Below are positions 46,401-55,786 of a stretch of 64,000 nucleotides of DNA, piece by piece. Position 1 is the stretch's first letter. Every line of letters starts with the position of its first letter. The stretch comes from Actinomadura sp. DC4 (GTDB taxonomy: Bacteria; Actinomycetota; Actinomycetes; Streptosporangiales; Streptosporangiaceae): NCBI RefSeq assembly GCF_030406325.1, contig NZ_JAUEQY010000020.1, forward strand, positions 62,001 through 126,000, in the 5' to 3' direction. Below the pieces are notes generated by a model, which made no database searches, was not told where the DNA came from, and worked only from the letters and a program-made list of their open reading frames with translations. A program made the translations under genes and the position numbers.

Positions 46401-46852
46401 CGCTGCCGGAGCTCCCGCTGACGACGGCGGGGAAGGTGGACCGGCGCGCCCTGGCCGCCCTCCCGGACCCCGAGTCGTACGGGACCGAGGGCGGCGAGGC
46501 CTACACCGCGCCCGCCGAGGGGCTGGAGGAGGGCATCGCGCGGATCTGGGCCGAGGTGCTGGAGACCGAGCGCGTCGGTGCGCAGGACCACTTCTTCGAC
46601 CTCGGCGGCCACTCGCTGCTGCTCGTCCGCGTGCAGACGCTGATGCGGCAGCGGCTCGGCCGTGAGGTGCCCCTGCTCGACCTGTTCACCCACGCGACCG
46701 TGGCCCGGCTGGCCGCGCACCTGCGACGCGCCGCCGACGCTCCGGCGGCCGGGCCGGCCGCGGAGCGGGCCCGCGCCCGCGCGCTGCGCGGACGCGAGTC
46801 GCTGGCCCGCCGCCGCGGCCGGCGCGGACCGGCCATGAAGGAGGATTCGTGA
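43481..46852 (+). CDS. NRPS module C-A-T, hydroxyornithine-like specificity code
   Basis: An 1123-aa single module. The condensation domain (about 50-465) has HHAVADG at 174-180. The adenylation domain (about 480-1000) has TSGSTGAPKG, YGPAEATIG, YRTGDL and GKVDRRAL. The carrier domain (about 1015-1090) has Ser1045 in LGGHSLL. Reading the ten pocket residues gives DINYWGGIGK, the code known from coelichelin-type modules for delta-N-(formyl)-delta-N-hydroxyornithine. This predicts a hydroxamate ligand. No ornithine oxygenase is in the window. ATG 43481 has GGAGGAG upstream; the stop overlaps the next GTG. Confidence 0.92.
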   Translation: MAVDPTPPKADPSRRPSPPPELSDAKRLLLDRWLSGGPAVTIPRREDGGPVEATYAQRRMWMHARLHPDSAAYNIGVATRLTGVLDEDALRRSLAALLSRHESLRTTFKEVDGRPYQVVAPGAGLPLTIEEGMAEGPWRSRLDTEPFDLEHGPLVRFGLLRVAPGEHVLMTVVHHAVADGLSLDLLLRELRELYTAFAAGRPSPLRPLAIRYTDYAQWQAGARYDEHLGYWRRAFRDEPPRLELPADRTRPPVPTYRGVSHRFTLEEHVWAALRKLARRHEATSYTTVLSVFAALLHRYTGESRVAVGAVTHGRELPELEGLVGCFADTVVLPLDLDGDLPVGELVDRVRGTCREAFAHQDVPFEVLASELRWDRSAAALPQVLAVMQSPPEAAAMGGLRAEPIEPDVDSARFDLVLNCWETGGRLEGAVTGSADLFDRSTVERIASHLVRMLTAAAEGEDVPVGALPVLPDGEEYLLLHRWGRPVEGDDPLTDRDLATLVADAARRDPDAVAVECGETSLTYRELEARADALGRHLRDLGVGPEVLVGVLMERSAEQVVALLAVLKTGGAFVPLESTWPPTRVREVAGRAGLRVVLSDDAQAGTALAGTGVQVVREPAEAGGDELPGTRGRDMEDLAYVIHTSGSTGAPKGVMIRQQAICNRMLWQIGKLSLGPDDAVLYKAPLGFDISVNEIFLPLVAGARLVVAEPGHDGDIDRLLTTIERHRVTFLYIVASMLDVLLERDDAAGRARSLRHVWCGGEALTGELYERFRAAFGARMYHGYGPAEATIGVSCRVFEPGEPGGRISIGRPNPGARLYILDGAARPVPIGVPGELHVAGLPLARGYLNDPVRTAESFLPDPYSDEPDGRMYRTGDLARFRPDGEIEFLGRTDDQVKIRGFRVEPGEIAATLARHPDVRQAVVLPRPRVGGGQELAAYCAVVVDRTDAAVLEGGGLRTWLEDLLPEYMVPRVFVALPELPLTTAGKVDRRALAALPDPESYGTEGGEAYTAPAEGLEEGIARIWAEVLETERVGAQDHFFDLGGHSLLLVRVQTLMRQRLGREVPLLDLFTHATVARLAAHLRRAADAPAAGPAAERARARALRGRESLARRRGRRGPAMKEDS

Positions 46853-49800
46853 CCGCCCACGACCTGTTCCCGCTGACCGACACGCAGCAGGCGTACCTCG
46901 TCGGCCGCGGCGACCTGTACGAGCTCGGCAACGTCAGCACCCACGCGTACCTGGAGCTGGAAGGCCCCCTGGACGCCGGCCGCTTCGTGCTGGCCTGGCG
47001 GCGTCTGGTCGACCGGCACGCCATGCTGCGGGCCGTCGTCGCCCCCGAGGGACAGCGGGTGCTGCCCGAGGTCCCGGACCCGCCCATCGAGATCGTCGAC
47101 CTGCGCGGCGAGGCCGAGCCCGGCGACGCTCTGGCCGCGGTGCGGGAGCGCCTCTCCCACGAGGTACGGCCCGCCGGGAGCTGGCCGCTCTTCTCCGTCG
47201 TGGTGTGCCTGCTGGGCGACGGGGTGTGCCGGGTCCACGTCGGGTTCGACGGCCTGACCGTCGACTGGGCGAGCTGGCACGTGATGTACCGCGACCTGTC
47301 GGCGTACTACGAGGACCCCGACGCCGCGCTCCCTCCGATCACCGAGTCCTTCCGCGACCATGTCCTGGCCGCCGAGTCCGGCCCGGACGAGGAGGACACC
47401 GCGTACTGGCGTGAGCGGCTGGCGACCCTGCCGGACGCCCCGGCGCTGCCACTGGCCCGCGACCCCGCCACCGTGGCGCGTCCGCGGTTCACGCGCCGGG
47501 AGACCCACCTCGACGCCCCGACCTGGGGCCGGCTGAAGGAACGGGCGGCGGGGCACGGGATCACCCCGACCGGCGCGCTCCTCGCGGCGTACGCGGAGGT
47601 GCTCGGGCGCTGGGGCGGCGGCGAGCGGTTCACCCTCAACGTGCCGAGCATGAACCGCGACCCGCTGCGGCCGGCGACCAGCGAACTGGTCGGGGAGTTC
47701 GCCTCGTTCATCCTGGTCGAGGCCGACCTGCGGCCGGACACGTTCCGCGAGCGCGCCAAGCTGCTCCAGCGCGACCTGCTGGAGGGGCTGGAGCACCGGG
47801 AGTTCGGCGGCGTGCGCCTGCTGCGCGAGCTCGCCCGCGTCCGGGGCGGCGGCGAGCCCGCGCGCATGCCGGTGGTGCTGACCAGCACGCTCGCGATGAC
47901 GGGGAAGGAACCCCACCTGCTCGAACGCGCCCTCACCCACGTCTACGGCATCACCCAGACCCCGCAGGTGCACCTGGACGCGCAGGTGGAGGAGCGCCGG
48001 GGCGCGCTCGCGTGCAACTGGGACGCCGTCGAGGAGCTCTTCCCGTCCGGCCTGCTCGACGTCATGTTCACGGCGTGGACCGGCCTGCTCACCCTGCTCG
48101 CCGGCGACGACGCGGCCTGGGGACTGGACGACCTGGACCTGCTGCCCGCCGCGCAGGCCGAGCGCCGTGACGCGGCCCAGGGGCCGGTCCGGCCGATCCC
48201 GGACGAGCCGGTCCACGAGGCGTTCCTCCGGCAGGCCGCCGCGCGTCCCGGCGCGCCGGCGGTCATCAGCCCCGCCGGCGGGACGCTCACGTACGGCGCG
48301 CTGCTGCGGCGCGCGGCCCGGCTCTCGCGGCTGCTGGACGTGGAGAAGGGCGCGCGGGTCGCGCTGCTGCTGGACAAGGGCGAGGACCAGGTCGTCGCCG
48401 CCTTCGCGGTCCTGATGGCCGGTGGCGCGTATGTGCCGCTCGACCCCGAGACCCCGGCCGTGCGGCTGCGGTCGATGCTGGCGGCGGCGGACGTGTCCGT
48501 CGTGGTCGCGCACGGCTCTCTCGCCCCGCCGCCCGGCCCGTGGCGGACCCAGCGCGTTGACCGCGGCGAGGACGGCCCGTCCGGCGTGCCACGGGTCGAG
48601 GTAGGGGCGGACGACCTCGCGTACGTGCTGTTCACGTCCGGGTCGAGCGGCGCGCCCAAGGGCGTGCTGATCGAGCACCGGGGCGTGGTGAACTGCCTGC
48701 TTGAGACGGCCGAGCGGTTCGAGGTCGGGCCCGGCGACCGGTGCCTGGGGCTGACCGCGCTGCACCACGACATGTCGCTGTTCGACGTCTTCGGCGTCCT
48801 CGGCGCCGGCGGGACGCTCGTGCTGCCCGACGCCTCGCGCCGTACCGACCCGGACCACTGGCGCGACCTGATGACCCGCCACGGGGTCACGGTGTGGAAC
48901 TCGGTGCCCGCGATGATGGAGATGCTGCTCGACGGCCCCAAAGATGGGCTCGCCGGGCTCCGTCTCGCCTTCCTCGGCGGCGACTGGATCCCGCTCGACG
49001 TCGCACGGGAGTTCGCCCGCCGCGCGCCCGGCGCGACGCTGGTCTCGGTCGGCGGCCCGACCGAGACCACGCTGTGGAACATCTGGTACCCCGTCACGCG
49101 CCTCGACCCTTCGTGGCACGGCATCCCGTACGGCTCGCCGATCGCCAACACGCGCTACCACGTGCTCGACGAGCGGATGCGCGACCGCCCGGACGGCGTG
49201 ACCGGCGAGATGTACTGCGCGGGGGCCGGTCTCGCCCGCGGCTACCTGACCGGGCCGGAGACAGCGGCGGCCTTCGTGACCCATCCGCGCACCGGGGAGC
49301 GGCTGTTCCGCACCGGGGACCTCGGCCGGTACCGGCCCGACGGGCTGATCGAGTTCGTCGGCCGCCGCGACCAGCAGGTGCAGGTACGAGGGCGGCGGAT
49401 CGAACCCGCCGAGGTGGAGGCGGCACTCCTCTCCCATCCGGCGCTCACGGCCGCGGCCGTCGTGCCGGTGCACCGCGACGACGGGCGGCCGGGGCACCGA
49501 GGGCTGGCCGCGCACGTCGTCGGCTCCGCCTCCCCGGACGAGCTGCGCGCCTACCTGGCCGAACGGCTGCCCGCCTACCTCGTCCCGGGCCGGTTCACCG
49601 CGCACGAGCGGCTGCCGCTGACCCGCAACGGCAAGGTCGACCGGCCGGCCCTCGCGGCGGCACCGCCGCCCGCCCGCGTCCCCCGTGCCGCGACCGGCGA
49701 GCACGGCGACCCGCTGAGCGAGCTTCTGGCCTCGGTGTGGGCGGAGGCGCTCGGCGTCGAGGGGGTGAGCTCGGAGGACAACTTCTTCGAGCTCGGCGGA

Positions 49801-50031
49801 GACTCGCTCGCCGGCGCCCGCATCCTCGTCCGCCTGCGTGAGGTGTTCCCCGACGAGGAGCTCTCGCCGCGCGCCCTGCTCGCCACCTCCGACGTCGTCG
49901 CCATGGCCCACGCGCTGGTGGCCAAGGAGAGCGTGCCGGGCCGCATGGCCGAGATCGCCGCCATCCACCTGCGCGTCGCCCGGCTCACCGACGACGAGGT
50001 GGCGGCCCAGCTCGCCGGAGAGGCGCCATGA
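46849..50031 (+). CDS. NRPS module Cy-A-T (heterocyclising)
   Basis: A 1060-aa module. The first domain (about 5-430) opens with FPLTDTQQAYLVGR and has DGLTVDWAS: Asp134, Asp139 and Ser142 of the DxxxxDxxS cyclisation motif, so it both condenses and cyclises. The adenylation domain (about 440-930) has GGDWIPL and GGPTETTLWNIWYP, as in Cys/Ser/Thr activators of siderophore pathways. The pocket code reads DMFNFGVLWK, closest by eye to the cysteine code DLYNLSLIWK. The carrier Ser986 is in LGGDSL. The expected product is an aryl-thiazoline or oxazoline. Start and stop overlap both neighbours by 4 bases. Confidence 0.92.
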   Translation: MTAHDLFPLTDTQQAYLVGRGDLYELGNVSTHAYLELEGPLDAGRFVLAWRRLVDRHAMLRAVVAPEGQRVLPEVPDPPIEIVDLRGEAEPGDALAAVRERLSHEVRPAGSWPLFSVVVCLLGDGVCRVHVGFDGLTVDWASWHVMYRDLSAYYEDPDAALPPITESFRDHVLAAESGPDEEDTAYWRERLATLPDAPALPLARDPATVARPRFTRRETHLDAPTWGRLKERAAGHGITPTGALLAAYAEVLGRWGGGERFTLNVPSMNRDPLRPATSELVGEFASFILVEADLRPDTFRERAKLLQRDLLEGLEHREFGGVRLLRELARVRGGGEPARMPVVLTSTLAMTGKEPHLLERALTHVYGITQTPQVHLDAQVEERRGALACNWDAVEELFPSGLLDVMFTAWTGLLTLLAGDDAAWGLDDLDLLPAAQAERRDAAQGPVRPIPDEPVHEAFLRQAAARPGAPAVISPAGGTLTYGALLRRAARLSRLLDVEKGARVALLLDKGEDQVVAAFAVLMAGGAYVPLDPETPAVRLRSMLAAADVSVVVAHGSLAPPPGPWRTQRVDRGEDGPSGVPRVEVGADDLAYVLFTSGSSGAPKGVLIEHRGVVNCLLETAERFEVGPGDRCLGLTALHHDMSLFDVFGVLGAGGTLVLPDASRRTDPDHWRDLMTRHGVTVWNSVPAMMEMLLDGPKDGLAGLRLAFLGGDWIPLDVAREFARRAPGATLVSVGGPTETTLWNIWYPVTRLDPSWHGIPYGSPIANTRYHVLDERMRDRPDGVTGEMYCAGAGLARGYLTGPETAAAFVTHPRTGERLFRTGDLGRYRPDGLIEFVGRRDQQVQVRGRRIEPAEVEAALLSHPALTAAAVVPVHRDDGRPGHRGLAAHVVGSASPDELRAYLAERLPAYLVPGRFTAHERLPLTRNGKVDRPALAAAPPPARVPRAATGEHGDPLSELLASVWAEALGVEGVSSEDNFFELGGDSLAGARILVRLREVFPDEELSPRALLATSDVVAMAHALVAKESVPGRMAEIAAIHLRVARLTDDEVAAQLAGEAP

Positions 50032-53000
50032 CCCCGCAGGGAGACGCCGAGGCCCGGCGGCGCGAGCTGCTCCGCCGCACCCTGGCCCGGCAGGGGCTGC
50101 CGACCGGCCCGGCGCGGCCGGAGGCACCGGCGGGGCCGCGTTACCCGGCCCCGCTGTCGTCGGCGCAGCGCCGCATGTGGTTCCTGCACCGCCTCGACCC
50201 GGCCGACCCGGCCTACCACCTGACGATCGGGATGCGGCTCACCGGCGAGCTGGACTCGGGCGCGCTGCGCGACGCGTTCGCGACGGTGGCGCGGCGCCAC
50301 GACATCCTGCGCACGGTCTACCGGGAGGAGCCCGACGGGTCGGCCGTCCAGGTCCTCGCCCCGGCCGGGGCCGCCATCCCCTTCACCGTCTCCGCCGACG
50401 TGCGGACCTGGGCGAAGGAACCCTTCGACCTCACGCGCGACCTCCCGCTCCGGTTGCTGCTGGTCCGGACCGCGCCGCAGGAGCACCTGCTCTACCTCAC
50501 GATCCACCACATCGCCTGCGACGACCTGTCGTGGGAGATCCTCCTGCGCGACGTCTCCCGCGCCTACCGGGGCGAGGAGACGCCGCCGCACGCCGCGCAG
50601 TACGCGGACTACGCCCGGTGGGAGACGGACCACGGCGGGCCGATGGAGGAGGCGCGGGCGTACTGGCGGCGTGAGCTCGCCGCCGGCGCCGGGCCGGCCT
50701 GGATCGGGCGGCTCGCCGACCAGCCCAGGCCCGCCCGGCCGCCCGCCGGAGGGATACGGCGGCGGTGCGCCGTGCCGGCCCGGGCCGCCGAGGGGGTGCG
50801 CCGCATCGCCCGCGAGGAGCACGCTTCGCCGTACATGGTGCTGCTCGCGGTGGCGGGACGCCTGCTGCACGGCTTCGGCGTCACCGGCCGCGTCCCCTTC
50901 GGGACGCCCGTCGTACGGCGGCCCCGGCCCGAGTTCGAGCCGCTGGCGGGCAACTTCGGCAACGTCATCGTCCTGCCCGTCGACGTCGGCTCGCCGGAGG
51001 CCGGCTTCCGTGAGCTCGTCCGGCACGTACGGGCCGTGTGCACCGAGGCGTACGCGCACCAGGACGTGCCCTTCGAGACGGTCGTGGAGGACGTACGGCG
51101 GGCCGGTGGCGACCCGCGCCTGTTCGACGTGATGTTCTCCCACCGCTCCGGCCTGCTGCGCGGCATGGACCTGCCCGGGGTCCGCTGCGCCGAACACCCC
51201 GCCGATGTCGGTACCGCCCGTTTCGACCTCGTCCTGGAGGCCGCCGACGACGCGACCGGCGGTGCCGGGATGACCGTCACGGTGACCGCACGTGACGACA
51301 TGTTCACGGCCACGACCACGCAACGCATCGCCGACCGGTTCGCGCACCTGATCGAGGAGATCGCGTCGCGCCCAGACTCGCGTCCAGAAGGGACAGCGCC
51401 CATGTCCGTCCCCACATCCGACCCCGCGTCCGACTACGACCCCGACCTCGACATCGCGATCGTCGCTCTGGAGGGCCGCTTCCCCGGCGCCCCGACCCTG
51501 GACCGCTTCTGGGACAACCTGACGGCGGGCCGCGAGGCGGCCGTGCCGTTCGGCGACGAGGACTACCTCGCGGCCGGTCACGACCCGGCGGCGCTCGGCG
51601 ACCCGAGCCTGGTCAAGGTCGAGGCGACGGTGGAGGGCATCGAGGAGTTCGACGCCGACTTCTTCGGCTACCGGCCGACCGAGGCCGAGCTCCTCGACCC
51701 GCAGCAGCGACTGTTCCTCGAATGCGTCTACCACGCCCTCCAGCAGGCGGGGTACGCGCCGCGCGAGTATCCCGGCGCGATCGGCGTGTACGCGGGCGCC
51801 GGCCAGAGCCGCTACTTCCTCACCCACGTGCACCCGCACCTGAACGGCGCCGCCGACTCGATGACGCTGCTGCCCGCCACCTCCGGCAACTCGCCGAGCT
51901 CGTTCGCCACCCGCGTGTCCTACGAGCTGGGCCTCACCGGGCCGGGCATCACCGTCGCGACGGCCTGCTCGACCTCCCTCGTCGCCGTCCACCTGGCCTG
52001 CCGCGACCTGCTCGACCACCAGTGCGACATCGCCGTGGCGGGCGGCGCGTCGCTCAACCCGGTGCCGAAGCAGGGGTACCGCCACACACCCGGCGGGCCG
52101 CTGTCGCCCGACGGCCGCTGCCGGGCGTTCGACGCCGGCGCGGACGGCATGTTCCCCGGCGACGGGCTCGGCGTCGTGGTGCTCAAACGCCTCGCCGACG
52201 CCCTCACCGACGGCGACACGATCCGCGCGGTGATCAAGGGCTCGGCGGTCAACAACGACGGGGATCGCAAGGTCGGCTTCACCGCGCCGAGCGCGCCCGG
52301 CCAGACCGAGGTCATCCTCGCCGCCCACGCCGCCGCCGGCATCGAGGCGGAGTCGGTCTCCTACGTGGAAGCCCACGGCACGGGCACGCCGGTCGGCGAC
52401 CCGATCGAGCTGCGCGCCCTCATCGACGCGTTCGAAGGCTCCACCGGCTGCTCCATCGGCTCGGTCAAGACCAACATCGGGCACCTGGACGCCGCCGCGG
52501 GCATCGCCGGCCTCATCAAGACCGTGCTCGCGCTCGAACACGAGGCCCTCCCGCCCAGCCTGCACTTCACGCGGCCCAACCCGCTCATCGCGTACGGGCC
52601 GTTCCGCGTCAACGCCGAGCTCACCCCCTGGCCGCGCACCCCCGGCGCCCCCCGGCGGGCCGGCGTCAGCTCCTTCGGCATCGGCGGCACCAACGCGCAC
52701 GTCGTCCTGCAGGAGGCGCCCGTACCGGCCCCGGCCTCGCGGGAGGACCGCCACCAGGTCGTGACCGTGTCGGCCCGCTCGCCCGAGGCCCTCGCGCAGG
52801 CCGCCACCGAACTCGCCGGCCACCTGGAGACCCACCCCGACCTGGACCTGCGCGACGTCGCGCACACCCTGCGCTCCGGGCGCGAGGAGTTCACCTGCCG
52901 CCGCGCGGTCGCCGCCCGTGACGCCCGCACCGCCGCGCGCCTGCTGCGCTCGGCCACGGACCACGTGGCGGCCGCCCGCCCGGTCGCGTTCCTCCTGCCC

Positions 53001-55772
53001 GGGGGCGGCGCGCAGTACGCCGCGATGGGCAGGGGACTGGCCGGCGAGCCGGTGTTCGCCGCCGAGCTCGCGCGGTGCGCCGCCATCCTCGGCAGGGACC
53101 GGGACACCTGGCTCGACGACGGCGGGGGCTTCCCCGGCCTGGTCGCGGTCTCGTACGCGGTCGCCCGGCAGCTGGAGGCGTACGGCGTGCGGCCGGTCGC
53201 GCTGCTCGGCCACAGCCTGGGCGAGTACACCGCCGCGTGCCTCGCCGGCGTGATCGACCTGGAGGAGGCGCTGCCGCTGGTGGCCGAGCGCGAGCGGCTC
53301 TTCGCGCTCGCCGGAGGCGCGACCACGAGCGTGCTCCTGGCCGCCGACGCACTCGGCGAGTATCTGACCGGGGCGCTGTCGCTCGCCACCGTCAACGGCC
53401 CGCTGCACTGCTCGGTCTCGGGGCCGGTCGAGGAGATCGAGGCGCTGGAACGGCGGCTGGAGGCCGACGGCGTCGACCACAGCAGGCTCCGGGTGCCCAA
53501 CGCCGTGCACTCCGCACTGCTGGACCCGATCCTGCCCGAGTACGAGCGCGCCCTGTCGCGGGTCACCCTGCGCGAACCGCGCACGCCGTTCGTGTCCAAC
53601 GTGACCGCCACCTGGATCACGCCCGAACAGGCGACCGACCCGGCGTACTGGCTGCGGCACACGCGCGAGACCGTGCGGTTCGCCGACGGCCTCGCCCGAA
53701 TCCAGGCCGAGCACCGGCCGGTGTTCGTCGAGGCCGGCCCGGGACGCGGGCTGAGCCGCCTGGCCGAGATCCAGCTCGGCCGCGAGGCCGTCGTCGTCCC
53801 GGCCATGCGGCATCCCCGCGACGACCACGACGACGCCGAGGCCCTGATGGGCGCCCTCGGCACCGTCTGGGCCACCGGCGGCACGATCGGCCGGCACGCC
53901 CCGTACGAGGAGAACCCGCGCCGCCGCGTGCCCCTGCCCGGCTACCCCTTCCAGCGGCGGCGCTACTGGCTGAACCCTCCCGCCCCGGCGGAGGAGCCCG
54001 GCGGCACGTACGTCGTGCCCGGCGGGCTGCGCGACCCCGCGTTCGGCCAGGCCCTGGACCTGGCCCGGCGTACGCGCGGCCGGCTGCTGATCACCGAACC
54101 GGACGGTCCCGCCGTCTCCGGCGCCGACCCCGATGAGGAGACCCGCCGGGTCGAGGAGGACGACGAACTGCTGCGCGGTCGGATCCGCGTCGAGCGGACC
54201 CCCGAGGCGCTCCAGCGCGACCTCGACCGGCTGTGCTCGCTGTACGCGCTGCGCTTCCTGCGCGAGGCGGGGGTCACGGGCGAGCCCCGCACGGCCGGGG
54301 AGATCGCGGCCGCGGTCCAGGTCGTGCCCGGCTACCGGCCGTTCCTGAACGCCCTGCTCGCCATGCTGGAGGAGGACGGCCACCTCACCCGCGACGACGC
54401 GGGCCGGGTCACGGTCGACGGGCCCTCCGGCATCGACGAGTTGCGCGCCGCCATCCTCGAAGACCATCCCGGCCACGCCGACGAACTCGACCTGCTCGAC
54501 CGCTGCGCCGCGCAGTACGCCGAGGTGTTCGCCGGGCGGAAGGAAGGCCATCAGGTCCTGCTCCCGGACGGCAGCAGCGACATCTCCCAGGCGGCCGTCG
54601 ACCGGCGGGTCGGCGTCAGTGACGTCGCCGTGCACACGCGGCTCGTCGCCCAGGCCGTCGCGCGGCTCGGCCGGCGCGGGCCGCTGCGCGTCCTGGAGGT
54701 CGGCGCCGGCCGCGGCTACCTCACGTGGGAGGTCGCGGACGCCCTCAAGGGCATTCCGGACGTGGAGTACCACTTCACCGACCTCGGCCGGTCGTTCGTG
54801 CTCGCCGCGCAGCGTACGGCGGCCGAGCGCGGGATCGACTTCATGCGCTTCGGCGTGCTCGACGTCTCCGCCGACCCCGCGCCGCAGGGCTACCCCGCCG
54901 GCGGCTTCGACGTCGTACTCGCCTTCAACGTGCTGCACGCGACGCCCGACCTGCACGAGACGCTCGGACACGTCCGCGCGTCGCTGGCGCCGGGCGGGCA
55001 GCTGTTCCTGATCGAGGCCGCGCGGCAGCGGCGGCCGTCGATGATGACGGCGGGCCTGTACGCGGGCTGGTGGTACTTCTCCGACGACCTGCGTGAGCAC
55101 TCGCCGCTGCTGGCGCCCGAGCGCTGGGCCGGCCTGCTCGCCGCCGAGGGCTACGCCGACGTGCGCGCCCATCCGCGGGACCGGGCCGTGGCGCGGGAGG
55201 CCGACCACGCGCTGCTCACCGCGCGGCGGCCGGCGCTCGACCCCGAACGCGCCCGGCGCGTGCGCCTGCTGGAGGAGGCCGGGGCGCAGGTCGAGATCGT
55301 GCCGGACGGCGGGCTGAGCGGGCTGGAGCGGCTCGGCGCCGTCGCGCTGCGGGTCGTGCCCGCGCGGGAGACCGTCCCGGAGAGCGCGCCGGAGAAGGGC
55401 CCCGCGCCCGCGGGCCTGTTCGGCGGCGGCTCGGCCTTCAACCGGCGCCCGGAGCTGGCCACGCCGTACGCCGAGCCGGCCACCGGCCTCGAACGCACCA
55501 TCGCGGAGACCTGGCAGGCCATCCTCGGCGTCGACCGCGTCGGGGTGGACGACAGCTTCTTCGACCTGGGCGGTGAGTCGCTGCTGGCGATGCAGCTCGT
55601 CACCCGGCTTCGGCAGGAGCTCGACGTCGCCCTGTCCGTCCGCAGGTTCTTCGACGCCGGCGACCCGACCGTACGAGGGCTCGTCCGGGTGATCGAGGAG
55701 GTGCGGGCCGAGGGCGCGCCCGTGGCCGGCCCGATCACGGCGAGCCCGCGCCGCCGCGCCGGCCGGCAGTGA
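50028..55772 (+). CDS. hybrid NRPS-PKS: C-KS-AT-cMT-ACP
   Basis: A 1914-aa protein. A C-like domain (about 40-450) has HHIACDD at 160-166 (Gly replaced by Asp). It runs directly into a complete KS (about 470-905; Cys647, His783, His819), with no A or T between. The acyltransferase (about 985-1290) has GHSLGEY (Ser1063) and AVHSAL near the substrate loop, malonyl-like. A C-methyltransferase (about 1400-1720; LEVGAGRGY at 1556, LAFNVLHAT) and a carrier (Ser1851) complete it. No ketoreductase. It would add an alpha-methylated beta-keto unit, as in HMWP1 but without KR. ATG 50028 overlaps the previous stop. Confidence 0.92.
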   Translation: MTPQGDAEARRRELLRRTLARQGLPTGPARPEAPAGPRYPAPLSSAQRRMWFLHRLDPADPAYHLTIGMRLTGELDSGALRDAFATVARRHDILRTVYREEPDGSAVQVLAPAGAAIPFTVSADVRTWAKEPFDLTRDLPLRLLLVRTAPQEHLLYLTIHHIACDDLSWEILLRDVSRAYRGEETPPHAAQYADYARWETDHGGPMEEARAYWRRELAAGAGPAWIGRLADQPRPARPPAGGIRRRCAVPARAAEGVRRIAREEHASPYMVLLAVAGRLLHGFGVTGRVPFGTPVVRRPRPEFEPLAGNFGNVIVLPVDVGSPEAGFRELVRHVRAVCTEAYAHQDVPFETVVEDVRRAGGDPRLFDVMFSHRSGLLRGMDLPGVRCAEHPADVGTARFDLVLEAADDATGGAGMTVTVTARDDMFTATTTQRIADRFAHLIEEIASRPDSRPEGTAPMSVPTSDPASDYDPDLDIAIVALEGRFPGAPTLDRFWDNLTAGREAAVPFGDEDYLAAGHDPAALGDPSLVKVEATVEGIEEFDADFFGYRPTEAELLDPQQRLFLECVYHALQQAGYAPREYPGAIGVYAGAGQSRYFLTHVHPHLNGAADSMTLLPATSGNSPSSFATRVSYELGLTGPGITVATACSTSLVAVHLACRDLLDHQCDIAVAGGASLNPVPKQGYRHTPGGPLSPDGRCRAFDAGADGMFPGDGLGVVVLKRLADALTDGDTIRAVIKGSAVNNDGDRKVGFTAPSAPGQTEVILAAHAAAGIEAESVSYVEAHGTGTPVGDPIELRALIDAFEGSTGCSIGSVKTNIGHLDAAAGIAGLIKTVLALEHEALPPSLHFTRPNPLIAYGPFRVNAELTPWPRTPGAPRRAGVSSFGIGGTNAHVVLQEAPVPAPASREDRHQVVTVSARSPEALAQAATELAGHLETHPDLDLRDVAHTLRSGREEFTCRRAVAARDARTAARLLRSATDHVAAARPVAFLLPGGGAQYAAMGRGLAGEPVFAAELARCAAILGRDRDTWLDDGGGFPGLVAVSYAVARQLEAYGVRPVALLGHSLGEYTAACLAGVIDLEEALPLVAERERLFALAGGATTSVLLAADALGEYLTGALSLATVNGPLHCSVSGPVEEIEALERRLEADGVDHSRLRVPNAVHSALLDPILPEYERALSRVTLREPRTPFVSNVTATWITPEQATDPAYWLRHTRETVRFADGLARIQAEHRPVFVEAGPGRGLSRLAEIQLGREAVVVPAMRHPRDDHDDAEALMGALGTVWATGGTIGRHAPYEENPRRRVPLPGYPFQRRRYWLNPPAPAEEPGGTYVVPGGLRDPAFGQALDLARRTRGRLLITEPDGPAVSGADPDEETRRVEEDDELLRGRIRVERTPEALQRDLDRLCSLYALRFLREAGVTGEPRTAGEIAAAVQVVPGYRPFLNALLAMLEEDGHLTRDDAGRVTVDGPSGIDELRAAILEDHPGHADELDLLDRCAAQYAEVFAGRKEGHQVLLPDGSSDISQAAVDRRVGVSDVAVHTRLVAQAVARLGRRGPLRVLEVGAGRGYLTWEVADALKGIPDVEYHFTDLGRSFVLAAQRTAAERGIDFMRFGVLDVSADPAPQGYPAGGFDVVLAFNVLHATPDLHETLGHVRASLAPGGQLFLIEAARQRRPSMMTAGLYAGWWYFSDDLREHSPLLAPERWAGLLAAEGYADVRAHPRDRAVAREADHALLTARRPALDPERARRVRLLEEAGAQVEIVPDGGLSGLERLGAVALRVVPARETVPESAPEKGPAPAGLFGGGSAFNRRPELATPYAEPATGLERTIAETWQAILGVDRVGVDDSFFDLGGESLLAMQLVTRLRQELDVALSVRRFFDAGDPTVRGLVRVIEEVRAEGAPVAGPITASPRRRAGRQ

Positions 55773-55786
55773 GAGGAGACGCGACC

